Source: an uncultured SAR86 cluster bacterium | GTDB lineage: Bacteria > Pseudomonadota > Gammaproteobacteria > Magnimaribacterales > D2472 | Direction of reading: 5' to 3' | Length of the DNA stretch: 64,000 nt | Assembly: GCA_902557965.1 (NCBI GenBank) | Contig: CACECK010000003.1 | Coordinates: 1-64,000, forward strand | In this document: positions 17,925-26,559 of the stretch, in pieces | Numbering within the stretch: position 1 is the stretch's first letter | Layout of the letters: the number at the start of each line of letters is the position of its first letter | Translations under genes and position numbers: made by a program | Notes under the pieces: generated by a model | Databases searched by the model: none | What the model was told of the DNA's origin: nothing | Seen by the model: only the letters and a program-made list of their open reading frames with translations

Positions 17925-17965
17925 AATGATGAATGTTAAAAATTAATTTACATAAAAACCGGGAA

Positions 17966-18027
17966 CTAGCTCAATAGCTGGATCTTATTTTTATGAAATG
18001 GACCCAGCTGATGCTGGGTTTTTTTTT
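17966..18027 (+). promoter_or_regulatory. Candidate transcription attenuator leader of the TonB receptor gene
   Basis: Three segments compete: CTAGCT (17966-17971), AGCTGG (17976-17981) and CCAGCT (18004-18009). AGCTGG can pair with the first to make a small hairpin, leaving the downstream terminator free, or with the third, which would break the terminator. This is the standard logic of attenuators. The trigger is unknown. Confidence 0.45.
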
Positions 18028-18031
18028 ATAG
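17993..18031 (+). CDS. Possible 12-residue leader peptide (uORF)
   Basis: ATG at 17993 opens a 12-codon frame, MKWTQLMLGFFL, that runs through the terminator hairpin and stops at TAG 18029-18031 next to the receptor Shine-Dalgarno. A ribosome here would melt the hairpin. It has no clear Shine-Dalgarno of its own and may be chance. Confidence 0.25.
   Translation: MKWTQLMLGFFL
18002..18027 (+). terminator. Intrinsic terminator / attenuator hairpin
   Basis: A perfect 7-base stem, ACCCAGC (18002-18008) with GCTGGGT (18013-18019), has a TGAT loop and runs into nine T (18019-18027). It lies only 17 bases before the receptor ATG, so it acts either on a short upstream transcript or as an attenuator of the receptor gene. 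Confidence 0.75.
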
Positions 18032-18044
18032 AGGAGATATAAAA

Positions 18045-20423
18045 ATGAAGAATATGAAATCAATAATTTATTGTACATTTCTTGTAATACCTTTTTTTCT
18101 GATTTCGCAAGAAGTAGAAGAAGTAATAGTTACGGCTAATAAAAAAGCTGAAACATTGCAGGAAATACCAATGAATATTTCTGTTATTACCGAAACTCAA
18201 TTAGAAGAGAGAGGTATTACTAATCCTGAGGACTATTTGCGTTCACTTGCAGGAGTCTCGACTCCGGGTGGTTCAAATTACTATACTTTTAGGGGATTGA
18301 ATACCTCTACCTCACAACGTTCTTCCGGAACATCATCAACCTACATTGATGAAATAGGAGGATCACTTATGAGTTTGTTTGATGTAGAAAGAATCGAAGT
18401 TCTTAGAGGTCCTCAAGGGACACTTTATGGTTCTAATGCTATCGGTGGAACAATAAGATATATAACGAACAAACCTGACTCAAGCTCATCTTATGGCAAG
18501 ATAAGGGTTGGATATGGCAATAAAGTAAAAGCTGATGATCCTGAAACCAGTATTGAAATGATGTACAACGTTTCGCTTTCAGATAGTCTTGCCTTAAGAG
18601 CGGTTTATTCTCAATTAGTTTCACCTGGTATATATCAGAATATCCAAACTGGTAATACAGTTGGAGAAGAAGATGACTCACAGTTTATGGTCACATTAGG
18701 CTTTAATGATGGAGGCAAACTAACTGGAAGCTTAAGGTACGTTAATTTTAATAATAAAGCTTACGGAATTTTAGAACCTGGACAGAGTAAACCAGGCAGT
18801 GCTGACGTTTATGTTGCAGATTGTCCTCAAGCTTCAAGTTGGTGGTATAACTTTGATGGAGATCCAACTTGTTCTCGTTTAAGTGCAATATCAGGTTTTG
18901 CAGCTACTGAAGCTGATTATCCAAACGGAAGCTCAGTGCTCACAAATTACGACCCTAAATATGCACATGCTTTAGCAGCAGATGAGTCAGAAGATATTAC
19001 TAGAGAAACTCTTATAGCTAATATTAAATATGATTTTGGTGCTTTTGACGCAAACTTAATCATCTCAGATAGAACAGTAACAGATGATTCCGTAACTGAT
19101 TGGGCTAGGATTGATATGGATGATTATGTTCCTGCACCTCTTATAGTGGATGGTGATAAATATTATGAGGAAACAACAGAACTTAGACTAACATCAAAGC
19201 CAGGAAAATTTGAATGGACGATTGGGTATTACAATTACAAATTCAATGAACAGCCTAATTCAATTTCACAAACTCAATACGCAGTTAGTGCATATTGGCT
19301 TGATTATGTAACTGAAATTGCTGCTGGAGTTGATCCAGCTGTTTACGACGCTACAGCTTACTGTCCTCCATTTTGTGAGGATCATTTAGGTTACCCTAAC
19401 TTGTATTATGCTTCTTATACCGAATTTAACGAACAAGAAGAGACATCTTTGTATGGTCAGTTTGACTATAACGTCAATGATAAATTGACTCTAACTTTAG
19501 GTATTAGAGATTATGAAATTGATGATGCATCAAAAACTTACCAATATGGTATTTTTTATATGGATAGTAATGGTTGTGATGGTAATGATCCAGCAGGTAC
19601 TGATTGTGCTGAACTATCTGGTTCGGAATCTGATACTAGAATGAAATATGCTGTGAGCTATTTGGTTAACGAAGATTTAACCTTATATGCTACTCAGGCA
19701 GCAGGTTATAGACCTGGTGGAAATCAGGCACCACTTCCTCCATTTTGTAGTAGTGATGAAGCAGCACAAGCCAACTTTTCAAGAAGGTTTAATTCAGATG
19801 AAGCTGAAACTACCGAATTTGGTGTTAAAGCAAGAGGTGAAAACTATTCAGCTAATGTCACTTATTTTGATGTTGATTGGGATGGAATAATAATCCAAGT
19901 AACACCAGGATGTGGCTGGAGATATAACTTTAATGGAGGTAAGGCTGAAACTTCTGGTTGGGAGGTAGACTTTACATATGCTGTTAATGACTCAATTTCC
20001 ATAGATTTTGCAGGAAGTTCTATGACTGCAGAAACTTCAATCGATATTGATTCTCTTGGAGCATCAGCAGGTGACAGATTGCCCAATACTGTTGAAACTC
20101 AATGGAATTTGGGTTTAGTTTATGACACTACAATCATGTCATATCCATCTTACGCAAGACTTGATGTTAATTATTATGGAGATAGTTTTAATACTTTTGC
20201 TGAGAATCCAAATTCAAGCTCACCAGATTACACAAAGTTAAACTTTAATCTTGGAGTGGACTTGAATGAGAATTCCATACTACAACTATCTATTGATAAC
20301 TTAACAGACGAGAGAACTGAAGCATATATATATGCTGTTGACGATACATCATGGAGGCCAAGAAACTGGATGCAGTGGATACCTCCTAGAACTGTTTCAC
20401 TAAAATATTCATATAGTTTTTAA
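18045..20423 (+). CDS. TonB-dependent outer membrane receptor
   Basis: This 792-residue receptor imports a ligand across the outer membrane using TonB energy. It has a signal peptide (1-21), TonB box EEVIVTA at 25-31, a plug domain (about 40-150) with FRGLNTST and IEVLRGPQGTLYGSNAIGGTI, and a 22-strand barrel ending in an aromatic Phe (SLKYSYSF). Cys pairs occur in extracellular loops (for example DCPQ/PTCS and CPPFCE). The Shine-Dalgarno GAGGAG is at 18031-18036. Downstream P450 and MFS genes suggest a hydrophobic organic substrate rather than iron, but this is inference. Confidence 0.93.
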   Translation: MKNMKSIIYCTFLVIPFFLISQEVEEVIVTANKKAETLQEIPMNISVITETQLEERGITNPEDYLRSLAGVSTPGGSNYYTFRGLNTSTSQRSSGTSSTYIDEIGGSLMSLFDVERIEVLRGPQGTLYGSNAIGGTIRYITNKPDSSSSYGKIRVGYGNKVKADDPETSIEMMYNVSLSDSLALRAVYSQLVSPGIYQNIQTGNTVGEEDDSQFMVTLGFNDGGKLTGSLRYVNFNNKAYGILEPGQSKPGSADVYVADCPQASSWWYNFDGDPTCSRLSAISGFAATEADYPNGSSVLTNYDPKYAHALAADESEDITRETLIANIKYDFGAFDANLIISDRTVTDDSVTDWARIDMDDYVPAPLIVDGDKYYEETTELRLTSKPGKFEWTIGYYNYKFNEQPNSISQTQYAVSAYWLDYVTEIAAGVDPAVYDATAYCPPFCEDHLGYPNLYYASYTEFNEQEETSLYGQFDYNVNDKLTLTLGIRDYEIDDASKTYQYGIFYMDSNGCDGNDPAGTDCAELSGSESDTRMKYAVSYLVNEDLTLYATQAAGYRPGGNQAPLPPFCSSDEAAQANFSRRFNSDEAETTEFGVKARGENYSANVTYFDVDWDGIIIQVTPGCGWRYNFNGGKAETSGWEVDFTYAVNDSISIDFAGSSMTAETSIDIDSLGASAGDRLPNTVETQWNLGLVYDTTIMSYPSYARLDVNYYGDSFNTFAENPNSSSPDYTKLNFNLGVDLNENSILQLSIDNLTDERTEAYIYAVDDTSWRPRNWMQWIPPRTVSLKYSYSF

Positions 20424-20440
20424 GTCTTTATTTTTTTGAT

Positions 20441-20475
20441 GTGATCAATATGGGGAGTATGACTCCCCATATCAC
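20441..20475 (+). other. Strong stem-loop after the TonB receptor gene
   Basis: An 11-base perfect stem ATATGGGGAGT (20448-20458) / ACTCCCCATAT (20462-20472) with loop ATG can extend to GTGA/TCAC across a bulge. There is no T tract after it, so it is more likely an mRNA 3'-end stabiliser or a weak terminator. Confidence 0.6.
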
Positions 20476-20486
20476 TTCTATATAAT
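20459..20486 (+). promoter_or_regulatory. Promoter for the PQQ-like/P450/MFS genes, probably leaderless
   Basis: ATGACT (20459-20464), 16 bases, then TATAAT (20481-20486). The ATG of the next gene follows 7 bases after the -10 box end. The -35 element lies in the loop and distal arm of the preceding hairpin. Confidence 0.45.
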
Positions 20487-20492
20487 GAGATT

Positions 20493-21110
20493 ATGAATAA
20501 TGTAGCAATTTTTGGTAAAAAGGGATCTATTGCAAAGTATGATTTAACAGAAAATAAACCAATATGGGTAGGCGATCTTCCAAGTGGACATACTCCTTAC
20601 ATTATTGGTCAATATGAAAATTACGTAATTGTATTTAGTTGGACTTGGCTTGGTTCTAAGATGGTTCATTGTTTTAGAGAAGATACCGGTCAACTTTTAT
20701 GGTCACATTATCAAGAAATAATTCACAGCTCTATGATTCCATTTGTGCCGCATACTTTAGATAATCACATGTACTATTTGGCATCATCTAAAGAAATAGC
20801 AAAAATGTCTTGGGATTCGGGAAGATTTATTTTTAGAAAAAGGTTCAAAAAATCAATTTTTAATCAATATTCAGTTGTAATAATTTCTGATGAAGTTTTT
20901 TTAATATCAAAGAAGGATGCATTAAAAGTTGATAAAAATACCGGGGATGTTTCTCCTTACCCTGAATTATCAGACAAACTTAATCTAAAAGAGATATCTG
21001 CAACCCTTGGTAATGGAACCTCTTTCATGTCTTCAATATATTTAACTCATCCTCAATCCTCTGATGGTGGATCTTATGCAGGAGATGGAGGCGGTGGTGG
21101 CGGAGAGTGA
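20493..21110 (+). CDS. PQQ-repeat-like beta-propeller protein with glycine-rich tail
   Basis: This 205-residue protein has three loose repeats of the form CFREDTGQLLW, MSWDSGRFIF and KVDKNTGDV, which resemble PQQ-type propeller blades (DxxTGxxxW). The length gives only about three to four blades, too few for a closed propeller unless it oligomerises. No signal peptide is seen. The tail is DGGSYAGDGGGGGGE. The codons of this tail provide the GGAG Shine-Dalgarno for the P450 gene 2 bases further on. Function unknown. Confidence 0.6.
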   Translation: MNNVAIFGKKGSIAKYDLTENKPIWVGDLPSGHTPYIIGQYENYVIVFSWTWLGSKMVHCFREDTGQLLWSHYQEIIHSSMIPFVPHTLDNHMYYLASSKEIAKMSWDSGRFIFRKRFKKSIFNQYSVVIISDEVFLISKKDALKVDKNTGDVSPYPELSDKLNLKEISATLGNGTSFMSSIYLTHPQSSDGGSYAGDGGGGGGE

Positions 21111-21111
21111 T

Positions 21112-22470
21112 ATGAGTAAGGGTTTTGTCTTATCTGATAATATTCTAAAAAATGATGTTAATGACAATAAATTTGATGGCGCATACTCACATAAGGCCTC
21201 AAAATCCCTAAATGACTTGGATCTATTCACAAAAGGACAGCCTTTTGATTTTTATAAAGAGTTAAGAGAAAAAGCGCCAATATATTTTCATCAACCAATG
21301 CCTACAGATCCTGAACCTGGATATTGGGTTTTAACAAAATATGAAGATATTAAATATGTATCAATGAATCCAAATATCTTTTCATCACAATACTCATCCG
21401 GAAATTTATTAACTCTCGGCAATGAAGAGAACAGACATCCAAAACTTTTTAAATCTACTATTGATCATATGCTTAATCTCGATGGAGAGATGCACCTTGG
21501 CTTAAGAAAAGAACATATGCCTTTTTTTAAACCAGGCCATGTTGAAGAATTGCAGAAAAAAGTTTCAATGAAAGTTACTGAACTTTTAGATGCAATAGCG
21601 CCGTTAGGAGAATGTAATCTTGTTCATAACGTATCACAACAATTACCAATCTTTACGTTATCTGAGGTTTTGGGCATTCCTGAAGAAGATAGGCAGAAGC
21701 TAGTTTCATGGATGGAATTTTTGGAACTTGCTCAATACTTCACCTACGAAATGATTAAAGAACAAAATGAGGGTAAAACTAACTCTACACCAGATCCAGC
21801 AATGATAGAAATGTTTAATGCAATGGTTGATGAGATGTTTGACTATGGAAGGTTTATTTTAAAAGAAAAAAGAAAAAATCCCTCAGAAGATCTCCTGAGT
21901 GCAATTGCTAATGCTGAAATCGATGGTGAAAAACTAACAGATGAATTTTTAGACGGATCTTGGCTCTTAATTATTTTTGCAGGTAACGACACGACAAGAA
22001 ATACTATGAGTGGAGGAATAAAGTTATTGCATGAAAATCAGAAACAAAAAGAATTATTAATGCAAGATTCTGATTTACTTCCAAATTTTATTCACGAAAC
22101 AATAAGGTGTGTTTCTCCAGTTATTCATATGAGAAGGACTTCTCTAGAGGAAACTGAAATAGGTGGTCAAAGAATAGGACCATTTGAAAAAATCTCATTA
22201 TGGTATGGAGCTGCAAATAGAGATCCAGATATTTTTGAAAGTCCCGACGAATTTAATATCTTAAGAGCAAATGCTGATAAGCATTTGGCATTTGGTATTG
22301 GAAGACATACTTGCTTAGGCAAGCCAATAGCATTAATGCAATTAAAGGAGTTTTATTCACAATTTTTAAATAGGTTTAAAGATTTTGAATTGAATGGTGA
22401 ATGGAAAGTTGCCCCTAATAATTTTGTTCATGCCATTCAAGAGATGCCAATAAAATTTACCCCTGAATGA
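21112..22470 (+). CDS. Cytochrome P450
   Basis: This 452-residue heme monooxygenase hydroxylates a small hydrophobic molecule using electrons from a ferredoxin partner not seen here. The I-helix oxygen-activation motif is AGNDTT (290-295), the ExxR helix contains HETIRC, and the heme loop is FGIGRHTCLG with axial Cys401. The start at 21112 follows GGAG (21102-21105); an earlier in-frame ATG at 21064 lies inside the previous gene. The sequence style resembles soluble bacterial P450s acting on sterols, terpenes or alkyl chains. It is coupled to an MFS carrier by an ATGA overlap. Confidence 0.92.
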   Translation: MSKGFVLSDNILKNDVNDNKFDGAYSHKASKSLNDLDLFTKGQPFDFYKELREKAPIYFHQPMPTDPEPGYWVLTKYEDIKYVSMNPNIFSSQYSSGNLLTLGNEENRHPKLFKSTIDHMLNLDGEMHLGLRKEHMPFFKPGHVEELQKKVSMKVTELLDAIAPLGECNLVHNVSQQLPIFTLSEVLGIPEEDRQKLVSWMEFLELAQYFTYEMIKEQNEGKTNSTPDPAMIEMFNAMVDEMFDYGRFILKEKRKNPSEDLLSAIANAEIDGEKLTDEFLDGSWLLIIFAGNDTTRNTMSGGIKLLHENQKQKELLMQDSDLLPNFIHETIRCVSPVIHMRRTSLEETEIGGQRIGPFEKISLWYGAANRDPDIFESPDEFNILRANADKHLAFGIGRHTCLGKPIALMQLKEFYSQFLNRFKDFELNGEWKVAPNNFVHAIQEMPIKFTPE

Positions 22471-23741
22471 TAATTCCCTATCGATTTAAAGTTATTTTTT
22501 TATCATTTTTAGCAGTGTTTATTTGCTATATAGACAGAGTAAATATTTCTGTAGCAATCATTCCAATGCAAGAACAGTTTGGTTGGTCTGAATCACAAGT
22601 AGGAATCATTTTAGGATCTTTTTATTTTGGATATATGATCACTATGATACTTGGCGGCTATCTAGCAGATAAATATGGCGGAAAAAAAGTTCTCGGGTAT
22701 GGATTACTAATATGGTCGTTTTTTACAATTATTACTCCTTTTTTTGCATATCAAGGGTTATGGTGGCTAATTTTAATAAGAATTTTAATGGGGCTAGGAG
22801 AGGGCGTAACTTTTCCATCATGGCATGCAATTTATGCAAGATGGATACCATTCAAAGAGAGAACCAGAGCTGTTGGTTTTACAAATAGTGGAATTGCAGC
22901 AGGGACATTGTTTGGATATGCGGTTGCAGCGTTAATAATAGCTAACTATTCTTGGGAGTGGGTATTTTATTCGTTTGGAGTCTTAGGATTTTTTTGGTAT
23001 TTTTTTTGGAACAGAAGTGTTACATCTTTTCCAGAAGATAATCAGAGCTTGTCTCAAAATGAACTAGAATTAATTCAGTCAGAGGCACCAGCTAAAGATT
23101 CTGCTTCATCAATACCATTACTCAAACTTATTCAAAATGGTCCATTTATGGCAATCACTGTTGCTACATTTTGCAACAATTGGTCTCTTTATACTTTTTT
23201 ATCTTATTTACCAAAATATGTTAATGCACCTGTTTCTCAGGGCGGTATGGGGATAGACTTAGGTTCAAATGCATTTATCTATTCAATTGTAATTCCTTGT
23301 CTAGTTGCAATGATTGCACTTATATTGGGTGGTTTCTTAGCTGATGGCTTGATTAAAAGAGGTCATGAAGTTCTTAAGGTTAGAAAAACCGTTAATTCAA
23401 TAGGATTTTTTGGATCAGCATTTTTCTTATACTTAATTTCTTTTGAAGACTCACTTATTAATGCTGTTATTTTACTTTGTCTTATTAATATTTGTTCAGG
23501 AATTTGTGCAGGTGGATTTGGAGTCAATCATGCAGATTTAGGACCAAAATATACTGGCTCATTAGTAGGAATAGCTGGGAGTATTGGGATGATTGCTGCA
23601 ATTTTTGCTCCAATAGTAGCTGGATTTATTTTAGAAATAACAAACTCATGGAGTTCAATTTTTTACATATGCTCATTGGTTTTAATTTTTGGAGGACTTT
23701 TTTATCTAATATTTGCTAGTGCAAGTAAACAGTTTGAATAA
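22467..23741 (+). CDS. MFS transporter, anion:cation symporter (ACS)-like
   Basis: This 424-residue carrier has twelve predicted helices. After helix 1 the motif DRVNISVAI, then GYLADKYGGKKV between helices 2 and 3 and GLGEGVTFPSWHAIYARW in helix 4 match the ACS/sialin-type family, which move organic anions with protons or sodium. Its ATG overlaps the P450 stop (ATGA), so substrate or product transport for the P450 is a fair inference. Confidence 0.87.
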   Translation: MIIPYRFKVIFLSFLAVFICYIDRVNISVAIIPMQEQFGWSESQVGIILGSFYFGYMITMILGGYLADKYGGKKVLGYGLLIWSFFTIITPFFAYQGLWWLILIRILMGLGEGVTFPSWHAIYARWIPFKERTRAVGFTNSGIAAGTLFGYAVAALIIANYSWEWVFYSFGVLGFFWYFFWNRSVTSFPEDNQSLSQNELELIQSEAPAKDSASSIPLLKLIQNGPFMAITVATFCNNWSLYTFLSYLPKYVNAPVSQGGMGIDLGSNAFIYSIVIPCLVAMIALILGGFLADGLIKRGHEVLKVRKTVNSIGFFGSAFFLYLISFEDSLINAVILLCLINICSGICAGGFGVNHADLGPKYTGSLVGIAGSIGMIAAIFAPIVAGFILEITNSWSSIFYICSLVLIFGGLFYLIFASASKQFE

Positions 23742-23751
23742 ACAATAAAAA

Positions 23752-24255
23752 TCAGTTTACAGTAACTTCTTGAAAGAAATCAAAAATCTCTTGGCTTGAT
23801 CTATCTCTTGCAGTTCTCCATTCAGTTGTTCTGGAATTGTTAAGCAAATTCTTTTCTTTATCAAATACCAAAAGTCTTGGAATACCTTCTGCAGCAGGAA
23901 TGCCATACTCTTCCATGAGATTCATATTTATCTCATATCTTTTAACATCGATATATAAAACATTAAACTCTTCTTCAATATAAGATTTTATTTTAGGAAT
24001 ATTCATTGTTCCTGCAAAGATTCTGCAATCAGGACACCAATTAGCACCAAACATCAAAATAGGTTGCTTATTTTGAATTATAGTTTTTTCTATAAAATTA
24101 TTTAGATCTTTGACATTATAAATTTTTCCATCGTAAGGCAAAGGCAGCGGTGTTGATAATTTATCGTTTTCATTAAGCATGATATTCCCATAAATATTCA
24201 TACTAAATAAAAAAAAGTATGAAACAGTAAGATATTTGATTAAACTCTTATACAT
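23752..24255 (-). CDS. Periplasmic thioredoxin-like protein
   Basis: This 167-residue protein has a signal peptide (about 1-24) and a thioredoxin-like fold with active site NWCPDCRIF near 73-81 and a cis-Pro region GIPRLLVF near 128. CPDC is found in thioredoxin-like proteins of the DUF953/thioredoxin_9 kind and some envelope thiol reductases. It is convergent with the MFS gene (10-base gap) and diverges from a DUF4345 gene. Confidence 0.75.
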   Translation of the reverse strand: MYKSLIKYLTVSYFFLFSMNIYGNIMLNENDKLSTPLPLPYDGKIYNVKDLNNFIEKTIIQNKQPILMFGANWCPDCRIFAGTMNIPKIKSYIEEEFNVLYIDVKRYEINMNLMEEYGIPAAEGIPRLLVFDKEKNLLNNSRTTEWRTARDRSSQEIFDFFQEVTVN

Positions 24256-24287
24256 ATTATTGAATAAAAAAAGTAATAATAATTTTA

Positions 24288-24719
24288 TTGCAAAAATGGA
24301 GAGAATATAAGTTGATCTGGATAAATAGAACGTATTTATTATTCATGGCCCTGGTATATGGGTTAATTGGTGGATGGGCAATCTTAGACCCATTAGCTGC
24401 AGGACTAGATTTAGGATGGCCAAGCTTTATGGAGGCAGTTGGACTCTCAGTTACATCATCCATCGGTTACTCAGAAATTGCAGGCATATATGGTGGTTTA
24501 AATTTATGTATTGGAATTATGTGTTTAATAGGCATATTTAAGAAAGATATAGGTATTTTTTCAATTAAGTTAATAACATTTTTAGTTGGATCAATTGCTT
24601 TTGGTAGAGTGCTATTTTCTATGCTGCCGACGACTCCAAGCTTTTATAATTCTTTCTTTGTTTTTGAAGTATCTGCCTTGGTAGTTGGTTTATTTCTTTT
24701 GTATTTTCAAAAAGATTAA
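24288..24719 (+). CDS. DUF4345-like membrane protein
   Basis: This is about a 140-residue, four-helix protein with an AILDPLAAG segment after helix 1, and a GYSEIAGIYGGLNL helix matching DUF4345 proteins (unknown function). There is no ATG at the N-terminus; the start is either TTG 24288 or TTG 24312, the latter preceded by GGAG at 24298-24301. The 3' end overlaps the convergent exchanger gene by 4 bases. Confidence 0.65.
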   Translation: MQKWREYKLIWINRTYLLFMALVYGLIGGWAILDPLAAGLDLGWPSFMEAVGLSVTSSIGYSEIAGIYGGLNLCIGIMCLIGIFKKDIGIFSIKLITFLVGSIAFGRVLFSMLPTTPSFYNSFFVFEVSALVVGLFLLYFQKD

Positions 24720-25669
24720 ATAAAGTTACTTAAATTTAAAATATAAGCTACATAACCAATAACAAAAATAACACCGATTGATCTGACCAAAGATGTTGGA
24801 ACTTTTTTTGAGGAGTAGGTGATGCCAACCAACATGAAAAGTATCGTCGCAATTATCATTACGCAGTAATCTCTGTTAAATAGTAATTGATCGAGTTGAA
24901 CATTTGAAAATAATCCAATAATTGGAACGACCAAAGTAATGTTTAGTACATTAGATCCTATTACATTGCCTACAACCATATCCGTTTTCTTTTTAATAAT
25001 TGCGCTTATCGTTGCCGCTAATTCAGGCAAACTTGTGCCGATTGCTATTATTGTTAAACCAATAACTAGCTCTGATATTTTTAGTAAAATCGCAATCTTT
25101 TCTGCATATATAACTGCAAAATTTGAACCCACAATTAAGGCAACTAAACCAGCAATTAACATAACTGAAATATAGATTGAGTTATCTTTCGGCATTGAGG
25201 TAGTCAAAACTAATTCATCAGAAGCCCTGTTTTTAAAAATAATGTAAAGGAAAAAAGTAAATACAATTAATAACAAAATACTTTCAAAAGGTGTTATCAA
25301 TAAGTCTTTGAGTGCATATCCTAAAATTAGTGCTGATAATAAAAAAGGAATGAACTGTATTAATGGTGTTTCCTTAGGTTTTGTTGCTATACCAATACAA
25401 GAAACTCCAAAAATAAGAGCAATATTGGAAATGTTTGATCCAACTACAGCACCCATTGCTAAAGGTTCACTTTGGTTAAGTATGGATGAAATTCCTACAA
25501 ATATTTCTGGTGCAGACGTTCCAAGTGCAACCACTGTGAGGCCTATAGTAAGCTCACTTATACCTAATTGCTTGGCAATTATTGAAGAGTTATCAACAAA
25601 TTTATCTGCTCCCCATATTAAGACCATTAGCGATAGACCTAATAGAAGAAGATTTATTAAGAAATCCAT
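24716..25669 (-). CDS. Calcium/sodium antiporter (CaCA family, YrbG-like)
   Basis: This 317-residue inner-membrane exchanger has ten helices in two inverted halves. Both alpha repeats are clear: ALGTSAPEIFVGISS near 48-62 and AIGTSLPELAATISA near 208-222, each with the ion-binding acidic residue. N-terminal helix GLSLMVLIWGADKFVD matches the YrbG group. It exports Ca2+ or exchanges cations for Na+ or H+. Confidence 0.9.
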   Translation of the reverse strand: MDFLINLLLLGLSLMVLIWGADKFVDNSSIIAKQLGISELTIGLTVVALGTSAPEIFVGISSILNQSEPLAMGAVVGSNISNIALIFGVSCIGIATKPKETPLIQFIPFLLSALILGYALKDLLITPFESILLLIVFTFFLYIIFKNRASDELVLTTSMPKDNSIYISVMLIAGLVALIVGSNFAVIYAEKIAILLKISELVIGLTIIAIGTSLPELAATISAIIKKKTDMVVGNVIGSNVLNITLVVPIIGLFSNVQLDQLLFNRDYCVMIIATILFMLVGITYSSKKVPTSLVRSIGVIFVIGYVAYILNLSNFI

Positions 25670-25760
25670 AAATTATTTTACCTCAGTTATTAATGAAATT
25701 AATTATGTTTGTTTAATTTACAATAGAATATAATCATTGCTTTAACTTAAAGTGTTTAAT

Positions 25761-26558
25761 ATGAAGATTTCAAATTTATTTAGTATTGAAAATAAAATTG
25801 CTGTTGTTACGGGCGGTTCAAGAGGAATTGGAGAGATGATAACAGCTGGGTTTTTAGCCAATGGAGTAAAAGTTTATATTTCTGCAAGAAAAGCACCTGC
25901 CTTAATTGAAAAAGCAAAAGAACTTTCAGATAAATATCAACAAGAATGCATTCCTATCCCATGCGACTTAAGCACAATGGAAGGAATTGAAGAATTTTCC
26001 AAGACCATAGAAGATAATGAGGATGGCATTGATTTTTTGATTAATAATGCTGGGGCTGCATGGGGAGAGCCTTTGGAGAGTTTTTCAGAAAAAGGTTGGG
26101 ATAAAGTAATGGATTTAAATGTAAAGTCCATATTCTTTTTAACTCAAAAATTTAAAAATCTTTTATCAAACAATGCATCTGAAGATGATCCATCTAGGGT
26201 TATTAATATTGGATCAATTGATGGATTAAATGTTCCAGCAATGGAAACATACCCTTATGGGGCTTCAAAAGCCGCAGTTCATCATTTAACAAGAGTTTTG
26301 GCAGCAAAATTAGTAAAGGAAAACATTTTGGTTAACGCTATAGCGCCTGGCCCATACCCAAGTGCTATGCTGGGCTCAGCAGTCAATCATGATTATTCTG
26401 AAATTGCTAAAAGAAATCCTAGAAATAGAGTAGGGACTCCAGAGGATATGGCAGGACTTGCTATCTTTTTATGTTCAAGAGCTGGGGCTTACACAGTTGG
26501 TGAAACAATAACATCAGACGGCGGAATTGTTAAAACATCTACTCACAATCTAAGCTAG
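25761..26558 (+). CDS. Short-chain dehydrogenase/reductase
   Basis: This 265-residue NAD(P)-dependent oxidoreductase shows the Rossmann motif VTGGSRGIG near 14-22, NNAGA near 93, catalytic Ser in INIGSIDG and YxxxK in YPYGASKAA, followed by APGPYPSAM. ATG 25761 is preferred over an in-frame GTG at 25752. A TATAAT box is at 25729-25734. Substrate unknown. The gene sits next to a LysR regulator and an acyl-CoA dehydrogenase. Confidence 0.9.
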   Translation: MKISNLFSIENKIAVVTGGSRGIGEMITAGFLANGVKVYISARKAPALIEKAKELSDKYQQECIPIPCDLSTMEGIEEFSKTIEDNEDGIDFLINNAGAAWGEPLESFSEKGWDKVMDLNVKSIFFLTQKFKNLLSNNASEDDPSRVINIGSIDGLNVPAMETYPYGASKAAVHHLTRVLAAKLVKENILVNAIAPGPYPSAMLGSAVNHDYSEIAKRNPRNRVGTPEDMAGLAIFLCSRAGAYTVGETITSDGGIVKTSTHNLS

Positions 26559-26559
26559 T

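Noticed and set aside
21064..21111. N-terminal extension of the P450 by 16 residues
   Set aside because: The extension lies over the Gly-rich tail of the previous gene; the start at 21112 has GGAG at the right distance.
25308..25733. 141-residue plus-strand ORF opposite the Ca/Na exchanger
   Set aside because: Antisense to the alpha-1 repeat of a clear CaCA gene; no start signal or domain.
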